This document shows positions 43,184 to 52,145 of a DNA stretch of 64,000 bases, in pieces. Both the position numbers and the translations under genes were made by a program. How positions within the stretch are numbered: the first letter of the stretch is position 1; the number at the start of each line of letters is the position of its first letter. The DNA is taken from positions 3,038,001 to 3,102,000 of the forward strand of contig NZ_CP114040.1 of assembly GCF_026965555.1 (NCBI RefSeq). Reading direction: 5' to 3'. Below the pieces are notes generated by a model. That model made no database searches. It worked only from the letters and a program-made list of their open reading frames with translations, and was not told the DNA's origin. This stretch comes from Nannocystis punicea (GTDB lineage Bacteria; Myxococcota_A; Polyangia; Nannocystales; Nannocystaceae).

Positions 43184-43684
43184 TCAGCCCTCCGGGAGGC
43201 GCACGCCGAAGCCGCCGGCGTGGCAGACGTTGCAGGCGCCCGAACTCGTGGGGAACGGCATGAAGTTCTTGCGCGCACCGTCGCCACTGTACACCGTGGG
43301 GAACAGGGACGAGGCGGGCAGCGGCAGGGACTCGGTGGTGTAGAAGTTGCCGAGGCCGTCGACCTCGATCGCGGCGACGAGGTCGCCCATGCCGTCGGGG
43401 GCGGTCCGCAGCTCGACCAGGCCGTCGGGGTAGGGGGCGCCCTCGGCGTCATGGAGGGTGCCGGCGGCGGTGAAGCGGCCGGGCCCGGGGCCGTTCTCCT
43501 GGTGGCAACGCATGCAGTTGTCGCCGGTGGCGTGGCTGATGGCGTCGCCGTGGGCGCTGACGAGCTCGACGTCGAGCGCGGGATCGCGGACGAACTCGTC
43601 GTCCCCCATGAACGGCTCGGGATCGGGCTCGTCGCAGGCGAGCGGGACGGCGGCGAGGGCGAGGCTGAAGAGCAGTCGAGACAT
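43184..43684 (-). CDS. Exported cytochrome c-like lipoprotein, two CxxCH
   Basis: 166 residues. Signal MSRLLFSLALAAVPLACDEP with lipobox P-L-A-C. Two CxxCH heme-attachment motifs: NCMRCHQENGPGPGRF and ACNVCHAGGFGVRLPEG near the C terminus. In between, a small beta-rich stretch (DGLVELRTAPDGMGDLVAAI). It lies between the MbnP-like and MbnH-like genes with a gap of 7 bp on one side and 1 bp on the other, so translation is probably coupled. A likely electron-transfer partner of the di-heme enzyme (inference). Confidence 0.82.
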   Translation of the reverse strand: MSRLLFSLALAAVPLACDEPDPEPFMGDDEFVRDPALDVELVSAHGDAISHATGDNCMRCHQENGPGPGRFTAAGTLHDAEGAPYPDGLVELRTAPDGMGDLVAAIEVDGLGNFYTTESLPLPASSLFPTVYSGDGARKNFMPFPTSSGACNVCHAGGFGVRLPEG

Positions 43685-43691
43685 GGGGACC

Positions 43692-44528
<837 letters not shown>

Positions 44529-44638
44529 TCGGACTCGAATAGCGGAGGTCGCGCCGGGCGGCGATGCGACCCGAGGTCGCAGCGCGCCGGCCGTGCGACG
44601 CGGTGTCGCAGGACACTTTTGCCGAGAGGGGCCCGAGA

Positions 44639-44666
44639 AAACATGTCTTTTGAGACATGTGGTCTG
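44639..44666. repeat. 14-bp CATG array, 2 units
   Basis: CATG at 44642 and 44656, acatgtcttttgagacatgt: an 8-bp inverted repeat with a 4-base loop. Confidence 0.8.
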
Positions 44667-44790
44667 CGAGCCTGCGCAACGGACGGGAGTCGAGGGGGCG
44701 GATCCGCGCGCGCGAGGGTGAGCTCGACCAGGTCGAGGACGAGCGGTGCTCATGACGAAGGGGTGTAGCGCGGGCCGCGAGAGCCGCAAT

Positions 44791-44818
44791 CGAGATGTCT
44801 GAAGAGACATGTGATCCG
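44791..44818. repeat. 14-bp array, 2 units
   Basis: GATG at 44794 and CATG at 44808 (gatgtctgaagagacatg), 14 bp apart. Confidence 0.75.
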
Positions 44819-44903
44819 GGCCACCGGCCGCTCCCGCGGTCGTCGGCGGGCGATCCGGGGCGCGCGAGTTGAACGAGGTTCGGCGTCGACGTAGCATGCC
44901 GGG

Positions 44904-45716
44904 ATGCTTCTTACGCTTAATCGATACGCGACAATGACGATGGTGTTGGCGCTCTCGGCCTGTCCGGGCGGCGAAAAGGGGACCGGCGAGACCGAGAGCG
45001 GGGCGACGGCGGGCGAGACCGAAGGCGGGGCGACGGCGGGCGAGACCGTGGCAGAGACCCAGGGCGGCGCGACCGTGGGCGAGGTCCCGGCGGAGTGCGA
45101 GCAGGCCGATCCGGCCGCCGACGCGGGCTTCGAGCTGACGTTCAAGGACTGGGACGCCGGCTCGTTCGCCGACTTCGACGTGCAATGCGTGGTCGATGCG
45201 GTGACAGTGGCCGAGGCGGCGGTGACGACGGCGATGACCTGCGAGGTCGACGGGTCGTCGGAGCCGGCGTCGCTGCGCTTCGCGGTCGCGCCCGAGGGGG
45301 CGGTCGACTGGGAGGCCGGGCTGGCGGTGCGCCTGCGGATCGAGAAGGACGGCGATTTCGCCGACAAGCGCATCGTGCAGCTGCGCGCGGCCGCGGACGA
45401 CGCGATCCTCGCGGTCGCGGTGGCGGGCGGGGTCGACAACAATTCAGGCTACCCCGAGGCGTTCCTGCCGCTGATCTACGGCTATTCGCGGGTGTGCGAG
45501 GGCGCGGGGGACACCGACGGCGGGACGCCGGCGCAGATCGACCTGTCCGACCCAGGCAAGGCGGAGCTCCACCTGATCTCGCAGCACCGCGGGAGCCTGC
45601 CGATCGACGGCGAGCACGCGTATGCGGTCGACGCCGGCGAGGTCGTCACCGGCGAGTCCGCGCACTACCCGGTGGCGCAGGACGTGCTGCTGCGACGGGT
45701 CCGCCTCGGCGGCTGA
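44904..45716 (+). CDS. Putative lipoprotein, trio member 1
   Basis: 270 residues. N terminus MLLTLNRYATMTMVLALSAC, lipobox L-S-A-C, then Gly/Thr/Glu repeats (ESGATAGETEGGATAGETVA). The mature domain is shared with the next two genes: AECEQADPAADAGFELTF, TTAMTCEVDGSSEPASLRFA, VAPEGAVDWEAGLAVRLR, KRIVQLRAAADDAILAVAV, HRGSLPIDGEHAYAVDAGEV, ending LLRRVRLGG. I do not recognise the family; it looks like a beta-sandwich with one or two disulfides. Its mature part is closest to trio member 2. Confidence 0.82.
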   Translation: MLLTLNRYATMTMVLALSACPGGEKGTGETESGATAGETEGGATAGETVAETQGGATVGEVPAECEQADPAADAGFELTFKDWDAGSFADFDVQCVVDAVTVAEAAVTTAMTCEVDGSSEPASLRFAVAPEGAVDWEAGLAVRLRIEKDGDFADKRIVQLRAAADDAILAVAVAGGVDNNSGYPEAFLPLIYGYSRVCEGAGDTDGGTPAQIDLSDPGKAELHLISQHRGSLPIDGEHAYAVDAGEVVTGESAHYPVAQDVLLRRVRLGG

Positions 45717-45777
45717 GCGAGGCGCCGCGCGAGCGCGGGTGGGATGGTCCACGGCGGCCAGAGATCGCGGCGGCGCG

Positions 45778-45833
45778 ATCGATGGTTCATGGGACATATT
45801 CCTTGGAACATGTCCTTCAGGACATTGATTGAA
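45778..45833. repeat. 14-bp array, 4 units
   Basis: GATG, CATA, CATG and CATT at 45781, 45795, 45809 and 45823: exact 14-bp phase between lipoprotein genes 1 and 2. Confidence 0.85.
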
Positions 45834-45881
45834 CTCGGGTGGCGGTTGACGCCCTCGCCGCCGGGAAGTACCTTTCAGGGC

Positions 45882-46601
45882 ATGCGACGATTATTTTTTA
45901 TGGGGACGATCGCTGTGGCTCTGGCTGGCGGGTGCGCGCCGAAGGAGGGCGGCGAGACGGACGGCGGGTTCCCGGCGGAGTGCGGGCAGGCCGATCCGGC
46001 CGCCGACGCGGGGTTCGAGCTGGAGTTCCAGGACTGGGACTCGCTGACGGGCTTCGAGGCCGACGTGCAGTGCGCGGTCGATGCGGTGACGGTGACCGCA
46101 GGCGCGGTGACGACGGCGATGACCTGCGAGGTCGAGGGCGCGTCGGCGCCGGCGAGCCTGCGCTTCGGGGTCGCGCCCGAAGGGCCGGTCGACTGGGAGG
46201 CCGGGCAGGCGGTGCGACTCGTGGTCCGGAGGAACTTCGACTTCGCGACCCAGCGCATCGTGCAGCTGCGCGCGGCCGCGGACGACGCGATCCTCGCGGT
46301 GGCGGTGACGGGCGGGACCGACAACAACACCGGCTATCCGCAGGCGTTCCTGCCGCTGGAGTACGATTATTCTTCGGTGTGCGACCCTTCCAACGACACC
46401 GAGAGCGGGATGCCGGCGCAGATCGATCTCCGCGGCTCGGGCGAGGCGGAGCTCCACCTGATCTCCCACCACCGCGGGAGCCTGCCGATCGACGCCGGGC
46501 ACGCGTATGCGGTCGACGTCGGCGAGGTGGTGACCGGAGAGTCGAATCAATTCCCGGTGTCGCAGGAGGTGCTGCTGCGTCGGGTCCGCCTCGGCGGGTG
46601 A
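45882..46601 (+). CDS. Putative lipoprotein, trio member 2
   Basis: 239 residues from ATG 45882. Signal MRRLFFMGTIAVALAGGCAP, lipobox A-G-G-C; almost no linker. The mature domain tracks member 1 closely (AECGQADPAADAGFELEFQD, VDAVTVTAGAVTTAMTCEVE, GPVDWEAGQAVRLVV, TQRIVQLRAAADDAILAVAV, RGSLPIDAGHAYAVDVGEVV, LLRRVRLGG). The high similarity at DNA level in the middle of both genes suggests tandem duplication or gene conversion. CAGGG precedes the ATG at short distance. Confidence 0.82.
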   Translation: MRRLFFMGTIAVALAGGCAPKEGGETDGGFPAECGQADPAADAGFELEFQDWDSLTGFEADVQCAVDAVTVTAGAVTTAMTCEVEGASAPASLRFGVAPEGPVDWEAGQAVRLVVRRNFDFATQRIVQLRAAADDAILAVAVTGGTDNNTGYPQAFLPLEYDYSSVCDPSNDTESGMPAQIDLRGSGEAELHLISHHRGSLPIDAGHAYAVDVGEVVTGESNQFPVSQEVLLRRVRLGG

Positions 46602-46645
46602 ACGGGCGGCTCGCGCGGCCCACCCGAGCAGCAGCGGCGCGCGTC

Positions 46646-46687
46646 GTCCATGGTCTTCTGGACATGTTTAAAAAGGCATGTGCACAC
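46646..46687. repeat. 14-bp CATG array, 3 units
   Basis: CATG at 46649, 46663 and 46677, exactly 14 bp apart, between lipoprotein genes 2 and 3. Confidence 0.85.
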
Positions 46688-46746
46688 CGCGGGCGCGAGA
46701 TTTGCGAGGCTTTGACGCGGACGCCGGCGCGAGCTACCTTCGAGAG

Positions 46747-47538
46747 ATGCGTTGTTTAATTATTGGACATACGGTGATCGTCGCCGCGCTGGCGTGCGCG
46801 TCGGCGTGCGCGCCGAAGGACGGCGAGCCAGGCGAGACGGATGCGAGCTCGGGCTCGTCGACCGGGACGGACGGCGAGGAGCCCACGGGCGGCTCCTCCG
46901 ACACGGAGGAGCCCACTGCGGGCGAGGCTTCGACGTGCGAGGGCGAGCCGACCGACGCGGCCGAGTTCGAGTTCACCTTCGACTGGGTGCAGGAGGAGGC
47001 GGAGATCGACGTGACGTGCGAGGTCGACGCGGTGACGGTCGACGCCGGCCAGGTGACGACCGCGTTCACCTGCGACCTCGGCGGCGCGTCCGGGGCCGCG
47101 AGCCTGCGCTTCGCGGCCCCGCCCGAGGGGCCAGTCGACTGGGAGGCCGGGCTGGCGGTGCGGGTGAAGTGGCTCGAGGAGCTCGAATTCGGCGACCTGA
47201 GGCTGGTGCAGCTGCGCGCGGCCGAGGACGACGGGCTGCTGGCCGTGGGGGTGTACGGCGGCCAGGAGGGTCCCGACGTGCAGGAGGCGTTCGCGCCGCT
47301 CACTTACGGCCACTCGTCGGTGTGCGGGGCGCCGTCCGGCGACGTCGTGCCGGCGCAGCTCGACTTCGAGGCGTCGTGGGGCGAGGCGCTGCACCTGATG
47401 CAGGGTCAGCGGGGCAGCTTGCCGATCGACGCCGGGCACGCGTTCGCGATCGACGTGGGTCGGGCCGAGGACAACGCGTCGGCCCACTTCGGTCTCTGGC
47501 AAAACGTGGTGCTCCGGCGGGTCCGCCTCGGCGGGTGA
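46747..47538 (+). CDS. Putative lipoprotein, trio member 3
   Basis: 263 residues from ATG 46747. Signal MRCLIIGHTVIVAALACASA then C, lipobox A-S-A-C, followed by a Ser/Gly/Thr/Glu linker. It shares the family core (TCEVDAVTVDAGQVTTAFTC, PPEGPVDWEAGLAVRVK, LRLVQLRAAEDDGLLAVGV, GQRGSLPIDAGHAFAIDVG, VVLRRVRLGG) but is clearly more diverged than the other two. All three end in the same RRVRLGG peptide. Function unknown, probably envelope-anchored. Confidence 0.82.
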   Translation: MRCLIIGHTVIVAALACASACAPKDGEPGETDASSGSSTGTDGEEPTGGSSDTEEPTAGEASTCEGEPTDAAEFEFTFDWVQEEAEIDVTCEVDAVTVDAGQVTTAFTCDLGGASGAASLRFAAPPEGPVDWEAGLAVRVKWLEELEFGDLRLVQLRAAEDDGLLAVGVYGGQEGPDVQEAFAPLTYGHSSVCGAPSGDVVPAQLDFEASWGEALHLMQGQRGSLPIDAGHAFAIDVGRAEDNASAHFGLWQNVVLRRVRLGG

Positions 47539-47577
47539 GCCGCGCGTCCGCCGACGGCCGGCTTCACACGCGCTGTT

Positions 47578-47647
47578 GGCAATGCTCGAATGGACATGTC
47601 GGAGCGGGCATGTCCGTTCGAGCATGCCTCAGTGGACATGTCCAGAG
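47578..47647. repeat. 14-bp array, 5 units, over the Lhr stop codon
   Basis: AATG at 47581, then CATG at 47595, 47609, 47623 and 47637, exact 14-bp phase. The stop codon and last codons (LSGHVH) of the Lhr helicase gene lie inside the array. Confidence 0.88.
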
Positions 47648-50600
47648 AGGCCGGCGCCGGCGAGCGGGCGGGTGACGGCGACCGGGGCGCCGTCGCGGTA
47701 GCGCAGCACCTGGCCGCGGACGGCGGGGACGCGCGGGCCGGGGGTGATGATGCCGACGAGGTTGAGCGGGTCGACGGCGGCGACCTCGAGCTCCTCGGCG
47801 TCGGCCGGCACGCGGCGGAGGGCGGCCAGGGCCTCGACGGCCTCGGGCAGGGCGAATTGCTCGCCCTGCTGGCCGGCGACGAAGCGGCCGCCGCGGATCT
47901 CCCCGCGGGCCTCGAGCCGGCGGTAGACATCGAGCAGGGCGCGCCACGGCGGGGCCCCGGTCTCGCGGGTGAGCAAGGGGCGGGCGACGACGCCGTAGCG
48001 GCGCAGGTACAGCCGGGCCAGCTCGACCGGGCTGCCGTCGCCGAACGGATCTGGCCGCTCGGACAGGTCGCGGGCGAGCAGCGACCAGCGGCCGCGCAGC
48101 AGCCGGCGCGGGCCCTTGCGCGGGTCGACGGTCTCGCACAGGGCGCGCAGGCCGGCGAAGCCGTCGCTGGTGATCGCGCCGGCGCGGGCGAGCTCCCACA
48201 GCGCCTCCTCGAGGTCGTCGTGGCCGGCGCCGGTGGCGGCGCGCAGGTCGGCGGCGAAGGCGGCGCCGCGCCCGAGCACGCGGGCGACCTCGCGGGCCAG
48301 CTGCGACAGGTGCGGCCACTCGTGCGCCGGCGTGGCGCTCGGGGCGACGAGGCTCGGGGCGTGGGCGCGCAGGAACAGGGCGACCTTGCCGGCCCCGCGC
48401 GGCAGCTCGCCGGGCTCGAGGCCCTCGGCCGGCAGCGGCGTGAGGCGGCCCCAGGCGACCTCGCCGGCGAGGCACAGCTCGTCGAGCCAGGCCGGGTCGT
48501 AATCGCGGACGCGCCGCGGCAGGACGTCGCGCTCCCACGATTGCGCCGGCAGCTCGAGGCCCTCCAATTGTTCGATGACGCGGAGCAGGCCCTCGGGGCC
48601 GTGCAATTGAGTGCCGGGCTGGACGTGCTGCCAGCGGGCGAGGAAGCGGACCAGTTCGGCCGGCGCGACCGCCCGCACCTCCTCGCGCAGGCGCCCGAGA
48701 GTGAGCCGGTGGATCCGCTGCAGCAAGCGGCGCTCGCACCACTCGGGCTCGGGTGTGGCGGGCGCGGTGAACTGGCCCTGGAGGACGATGCCGTCGAGCT
48801 CGAGGCGGGCCAGGGCGCCCTCGGTGTCGGCGCGCGACAGGCCGAGCGCGGCCGCCAGGGCGCCGGCGGTCAGCGGCGCCGCGGTCTGCACATGGGCGCG
48901 GACGAGCCGCAGCGCCGCCTCTTCGGGGTCGACGGGGCCGGAGAGCGCCGGCGGCAGGGCGATGCCCGGCTCGATCGCGGCCGCGGGCCACAGCGCGCGG
49001 GCCAGCGGGACCACCTCGGCCGCTATGTACAATGGCGCAGAGGACATGTCCCCGGAGACATCCGAGGCGGGGCGGCGGAGCAGGGCGGCCCGGCCGGCGC
49101 GGACCAGCGCGGCGAAGTGCTCGGCCCACTCGGGGCGCGGGGACAGGAGCCGCGGGGCGCACAGCAGGTCGTGCAGCTCGTCGGCGTCGCGCGGGCCGGC
49201 GGGGCCGTCGATGGCGACGGCGGCGATGACCGACTCGATCGCGCGCGGGTCGAGGCCGAGCAGGTCGCCGCCGCGGAGGGCGAGCTCGCCGGGGCGGGCG
49301 GTCTTGACCTGCCGGGCCCAGCGCTCCTCGAGCGGGGCGTCGTCGAGGAAGGCGAAGGGGTTGGCGGCCAGGATCCCGTGCGAGAACGGGGAGGGGGCGA
49401 CTGTGTCGCGGGCGAGGGCCCGGATCTCGCCGCCGTGGAGGCGTCGCAACATGGCCTTGAGGCCATCCGCGTCCATGGCCTCTTGCAGGCAGTCGCGGGT
49501 GGTCTCGTGGACCAGCGGGTGGTCGGGCGGCTCGATGGTCTCGCCGCCGTGGTTGTCCTGGCAGCCGGCCTGGGCCGGGAACACCGCGGCCAGCAGGTCG
49601 GCGGCCTTCATGCGCAGGATCGGCGGCGGCGTGCGGCGGCTGCCCTGGTGGCGCAGCACCGCCAGCGAGCGGGTCGCGTTCCACCGCCAGCGCGTCTCCC
49701 ACATCGGCGACTGCAGGGCCGCCTGCGTCAGCGCCTCGTCGACCGCCTCCTCGTGCAGGAAGTGGAAGATCGCCTCGAGCGGGAACGAGTGCTGCGGGCC
49801 GAGCGACAGCAGCACCGCGTCGTCGGTGGCGGCCGCCTGCAGCTCGAAGTCGAAGGTGCGGCAGAACTTCTTGCGCAGGCCCATGCCGAACGCGCGGTTG
49901 ATGCGGGCGCCGAACGGGGCGTGGATGATGAGCTGCATGCCGCCCGACTCGTCGAAGAAGCGCTCGGCGACCAGGCACTCCTGGGTCGGCACCGCCCCCA
50001 GCGCGCGCGCCCCCTCGGCGACGTAGGCGACCGCTTGATCGATCGCCGGCTGCGACAGGCCGCAGTCGCCGGCCAGCACCGCGCGGGCGCGGTCGTCGGC
50101 TTGCCCTTCGAGCATGTCCCAAAGTTCATGTCGTAGGGTCGCGACCTCGGCCGACAGCGCCTCGCTGCGGGCCAGGCCCTCGCCGTTCCAGAACGGGATC
50201 GCGGGCGACTGGCCGCGGGCGTCCTCGACGCGCACGCGCCCGGCCTCGACGCGGCGGATCTTCCAGGCGTGCGAGCCGAGGCGGAACACGTCGCCGACCA
50301 TGCTGTCGATGGCGAAGTCCTCGTCGACGGTGCCGACCACGGCCTCGCTGGTGTCCTCGACGACGGTGTAGTCGGCCTTGTCGGGGATCGCCCCGCCGGA
50401 GGTGAGGGCCGCCAGCTGGGCGCCGCGGCGGCCGCGGGCGCGGCCGTGGATCCGGTCGAGGTGGAGCAGGGCGCCGGCGCGGCCGCGGCGGGTGGCGATG
50501 CCGTCGCCGAGCATGGCGACGACCTGGTCGAAGTCGCGGCGGGTGAGCGTCGCGTAGGGCGCGGCCCGGCGCGCGAGGGCCCACAGCGCCTCGACGTCCC

Positions 50601-52017
50601 ACTCCTCGGCGCTGCAGGCGGCGACCAGCTGCTGGGCGAGGATGTCGAGCGGGGCCTCGCGCTGGACCGGGCGGTCGATGCGGCCGGCCTTCATCGCCCG
50701 CACCGCGGCGGCGCACTCGATCAGATCGTCGCGGGTGGTGGCGAAGACCCGGCCCTTGGGCGTGCCGCCGACGGCGTGGCAGGCGCGGCCGATCCGCTGG
50801 CGCAGGACGCTGATCGAGCGCGGCGAGCCGACCTGGACCACGAGCTCGACGTCGCCGATGTCGATGCCGAGCTCGAGCGAGGCGGTGGCGACCACGGCCT
50901 TGAGCGCGCCGGTCTGCAGCTTGTGCTCGACCATCTGCCGGGTCCGCTTGGCCAGCGCGCCGTGGTGGGCCGCGACCACGCCCTCGCCGAGCCGCTGCTC
51001 GAGGTCGTGGGCGATCCGCTCGGCCAGCCGCCGGCTCGGCACGAAGATCAGGGTGGTGCGGTGCTCGCCGAGGTAGGCCTCGATGCGGGTGTAGAGGTCG
51101 TCCCAGGCGGTCCGTGAGGCCACCGCCGACAGCGTCTCCTGCGGCACCTCGACCGCGACGTCGAGCGGCTGCCGCCGGCCGGCGTCGACCAGGTGGCACG
51201 GGCGGGAGATGGCCTCGAGGACAGGTTCTGAAGGGCATGACCTTTCGGGCATGTCCACGGGGGCATGCCCCGAAGCGCGACCGAGGTCGTGGCCGACGAG
51301 GAAGCGGGCGGCCTCGGCCGGCGGCTCGACGGTGGCCGACAGGCCGATCCGCTGCAGCTTGCGGCCGCACAGGGCGTCGAGACGCTCGAGCGAGAGGGCC
51401 AGGTGGGCGCCGCGCTTGTTGCCGACGAGGGCGTGGATCTCGTCGACGATGACCTGCTCGCAGCCGGCCAGGATCGCCCGCCCGCGGTCGGAGGTGAGCA
51501 GGAGGTAGAGCGACTCGGGGGTGGTGATGAGGAGGTGCGGCGGCTGCTTCAAGATCCGCGCGCGCTCGCTCGCGGTCGAGTCGCCGGTGCGCAGGGCGGT
51601 GCGGATCTTCGGCAGCGGGGTGCCGAGCGCGGCCGCGGCGGCCTCGATGCCGCGCAGCGGCTGCTGCAGGTTGCGCTCGACGTCGGCGCCGAGCGCCTTG
51701 AGCGGCGAGATGTAGAGGATGGCGACGGCGTCCGGCAGCGCGCCGGCGAGGCCGCGGCGGACCAGGCCGTCGACCCCGGCGAGGAAGGCCGCGAGGGTCT
51801 TGCCCGAGCCGGTCGGGGCCATGACGAGGGTGTCCTCGCCGCGGGCGATCGCCGCCCAGCCGCGCCGCTGGGCCTCGGTCGGGCCGGCGAACCGCTGGCC
51901 GAACCACCGCGCCACCGGGGCCGAGAAGGCTGCCCCGAAGGGCATGTCCGAAGAGGCAGGCGCCGGGCCGGCGACGTCGGCGAGGTCGACCCCCAAAGGC
52001 GCGGAACCGTCCGTCAT
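47629..52017 (-). CDS. lhr: Lhr-family DEAD/DEAH ATP-dependent helicase
   Basis: 1462 residues, usual length for long Lhr (Lhr-core plus C-terminal part). Helicase motifs: WAAIARGEDTLVMAPTGSGK (Walker A), ILYISPLKALGADVERNLQQ, LLITTPESLYLLL, VIVDEIHAL (DEIH), IGLSATVEPPAEAARFL, LIFVPSRRLAERIA, QVGSPRSISVLRQRIGRACH. A 3'-5' nucleic-acid translocase/helicase linked to DNA repair and RNA/DNA unwinding. Members of the 14-bp repeat family lie inside the gene at four places, translated in frame: near residue 25 (SSDMPFGA), about 255 (GHAPVDMPERSCPSEPVL), about 632 (LWDMLEG) and about 989 (SDVSGDMS). They lie in loop-like positions. The true start may be internal, e.g. ATG 51945. Confidence 0.94.
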   Translation of the reverse strand: MTDGSAPLGVDLADVAGPAPASSDMPFGAAFSAPVARWFGQRFAGPTEAQRRGWAAIARGEDTLVMAPTGSGKTLAAFLAGVDGLVRRGLAGALPDAVAILYISPLKALGADVERNLQQPLRGIEAAAAALGTPLPKIRTALRTGDSTASERARILKQPPHLLITTPESLYLLLTSDRGRAILAGCEQVIVDEIHALVGNKRGAHLALSLERLDALCGRKLQRIGLSATVEPPAEAARFLVGHDLGRASGHAPVDMPERSCPSEPVLEAISRPCHLVDAGRRQPLDVAVEVPQETLSAVASRTAWDDLYTRIEAYLGEHRTTLIFVPSRRLAERIAHDLEQRLGEGVVAAHHGALAKRTRQMVEHKLQTGALKAVVATASLELGIDIGDVELVVQVGSPRSISVLRQRIGRACHAVGGTPKGRVFATTRDDLIECAAAVRAMKAGRIDRPVQREAPLDILAQQLVAACSAEEWDVEALWALARRAAPYATLTRRDFDQVVAMLGDGIATRRGRAGALLHLDRIHGRARGRRGAQLAALTSGGAIPDKADYTVVEDTSEAVVGTVDEDFAIDSMVGDVFRLGSHAWKIRRVEAGRVRVEDARGQSPAIPFWNGEGLARSEALSAEVATLRHELWDMLEGQADDRARAVLAGDCGLSQPAIDQAVAYVAEGARALGAVPTQECLVAERFFDESGGMQLIIHAPFGARINRAFGMGLRKKFCRTFDFELQAAATDDAVLLSLGPQHSFPLEAIFHFLHEEAVDEALTQAALQSPMWETRWRWNATRSLAVLRHQGSRRTPPPILRMKAADLLAAVFPAQAGCQDNHGGETIEPPDHPLVHETTRDCLQEAMDADGLKAMLRRLHGGEIRALARDTVAPSPFSHGILAANPFAFLDDAPLEERWARQVKTARPGELALRGGDLLGLDPRAIESVIAAVAIDGPAGPRDADELHDLLCAPRLLSPRPEWAEHFAALVRAGRAALLRRPASDVSGDMSSAPLYIAAEVVPLARALWPAAAIEPGIALPPALSGPVDPEEAALRLVRAHVQTAAPLTAGALAAALGLSRADTEGALARLELDGIVLQGQFTAPATPEPEWCERRLLQRIHRLTLGRLREEVRAVAPAELVRFLARWQHVQPGTQLHGPEGLLRVIEQLEGLELPAQSWERDVLPRRVRDYDPAWLDELCLAGEVAWGRLTPLPAEGLEPGELPRGAGKVALFLRAHAPSLVAPSATPAHEWPHLSQLAREVARVLGRGAAFAADLRAATGAGHDDLEEALWELARAGAITSDGFAGLRALCETVDPRKGPRRLLRGRWSLLARDLSERPDPFGDGSPVELARLYLRRYGVVARPLLTRETGAPPWRALLDVYRRLEARGEIRGGRFVAGQQGEQFALPEAVEALAALRRVPADAEELEVAAVDPLNLVGIITPGPRVPAVRGQVLRYRDGAPVAVTRPLAGAGLSGHVH
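49028..49069. repeat. 14-bp array, 3 units, inside lhr
   Basis: AATG, CATG and CATC at 49031, 49045 and 49059 in 14-bp phase; encodes part of ASDVSGDMSSAPLYIA in Lhr. Confidence 0.75.
50110..50137. repeat. 14-bp CATG array, 2 units, inside lhr
   Basis: CATG at 50113 and 50127, 14 bp apart, in the Lhr coding region (LRHELWDMLEG). Confidence 0.7.
51219..51274. repeat. 14-bp array, 4 units, inside lhr
   Basis: CAGG, CATG, CATG and CATG at 51222, 51236, 51250 and 51264. It encodes the extra peptide GHAPVDMPERSCPSEPVL between the SAT-motif helicase core and the conserved DAGRRQPLDVAVEVP. Confidence 0.85.
51926..51967. repeat. 14-bp array, 3 units, near the lhr start
   Basis: GCTG, CATG and CAGG at 51929, 51943 and 51957, 14 bp apart; contains the alternative start ATG at 51945. 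Confidence 0.75.
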
Positions 52018-52145
52018 CGGCGCAGGATAGCCCGGGGCTGATTGGATGTACAGTGCGCCAGGCCGCGACGAAACGGCGATCTCGGGTCGCGACGCGGCGC
52101 CCGTCCGCCGAGAGCGGAGCGGGCGCCGCGAAGTGGAGGGCGCGA

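Larger units (their letters stand above)
44529..44903. other. Divergent intergenic with two repeat pairs
   Basis: 375 bp between the MbnP operon and the lipoprotein trio. It contains two members of the 14-bp family and no recognisable gene. Confidence 0.5.
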
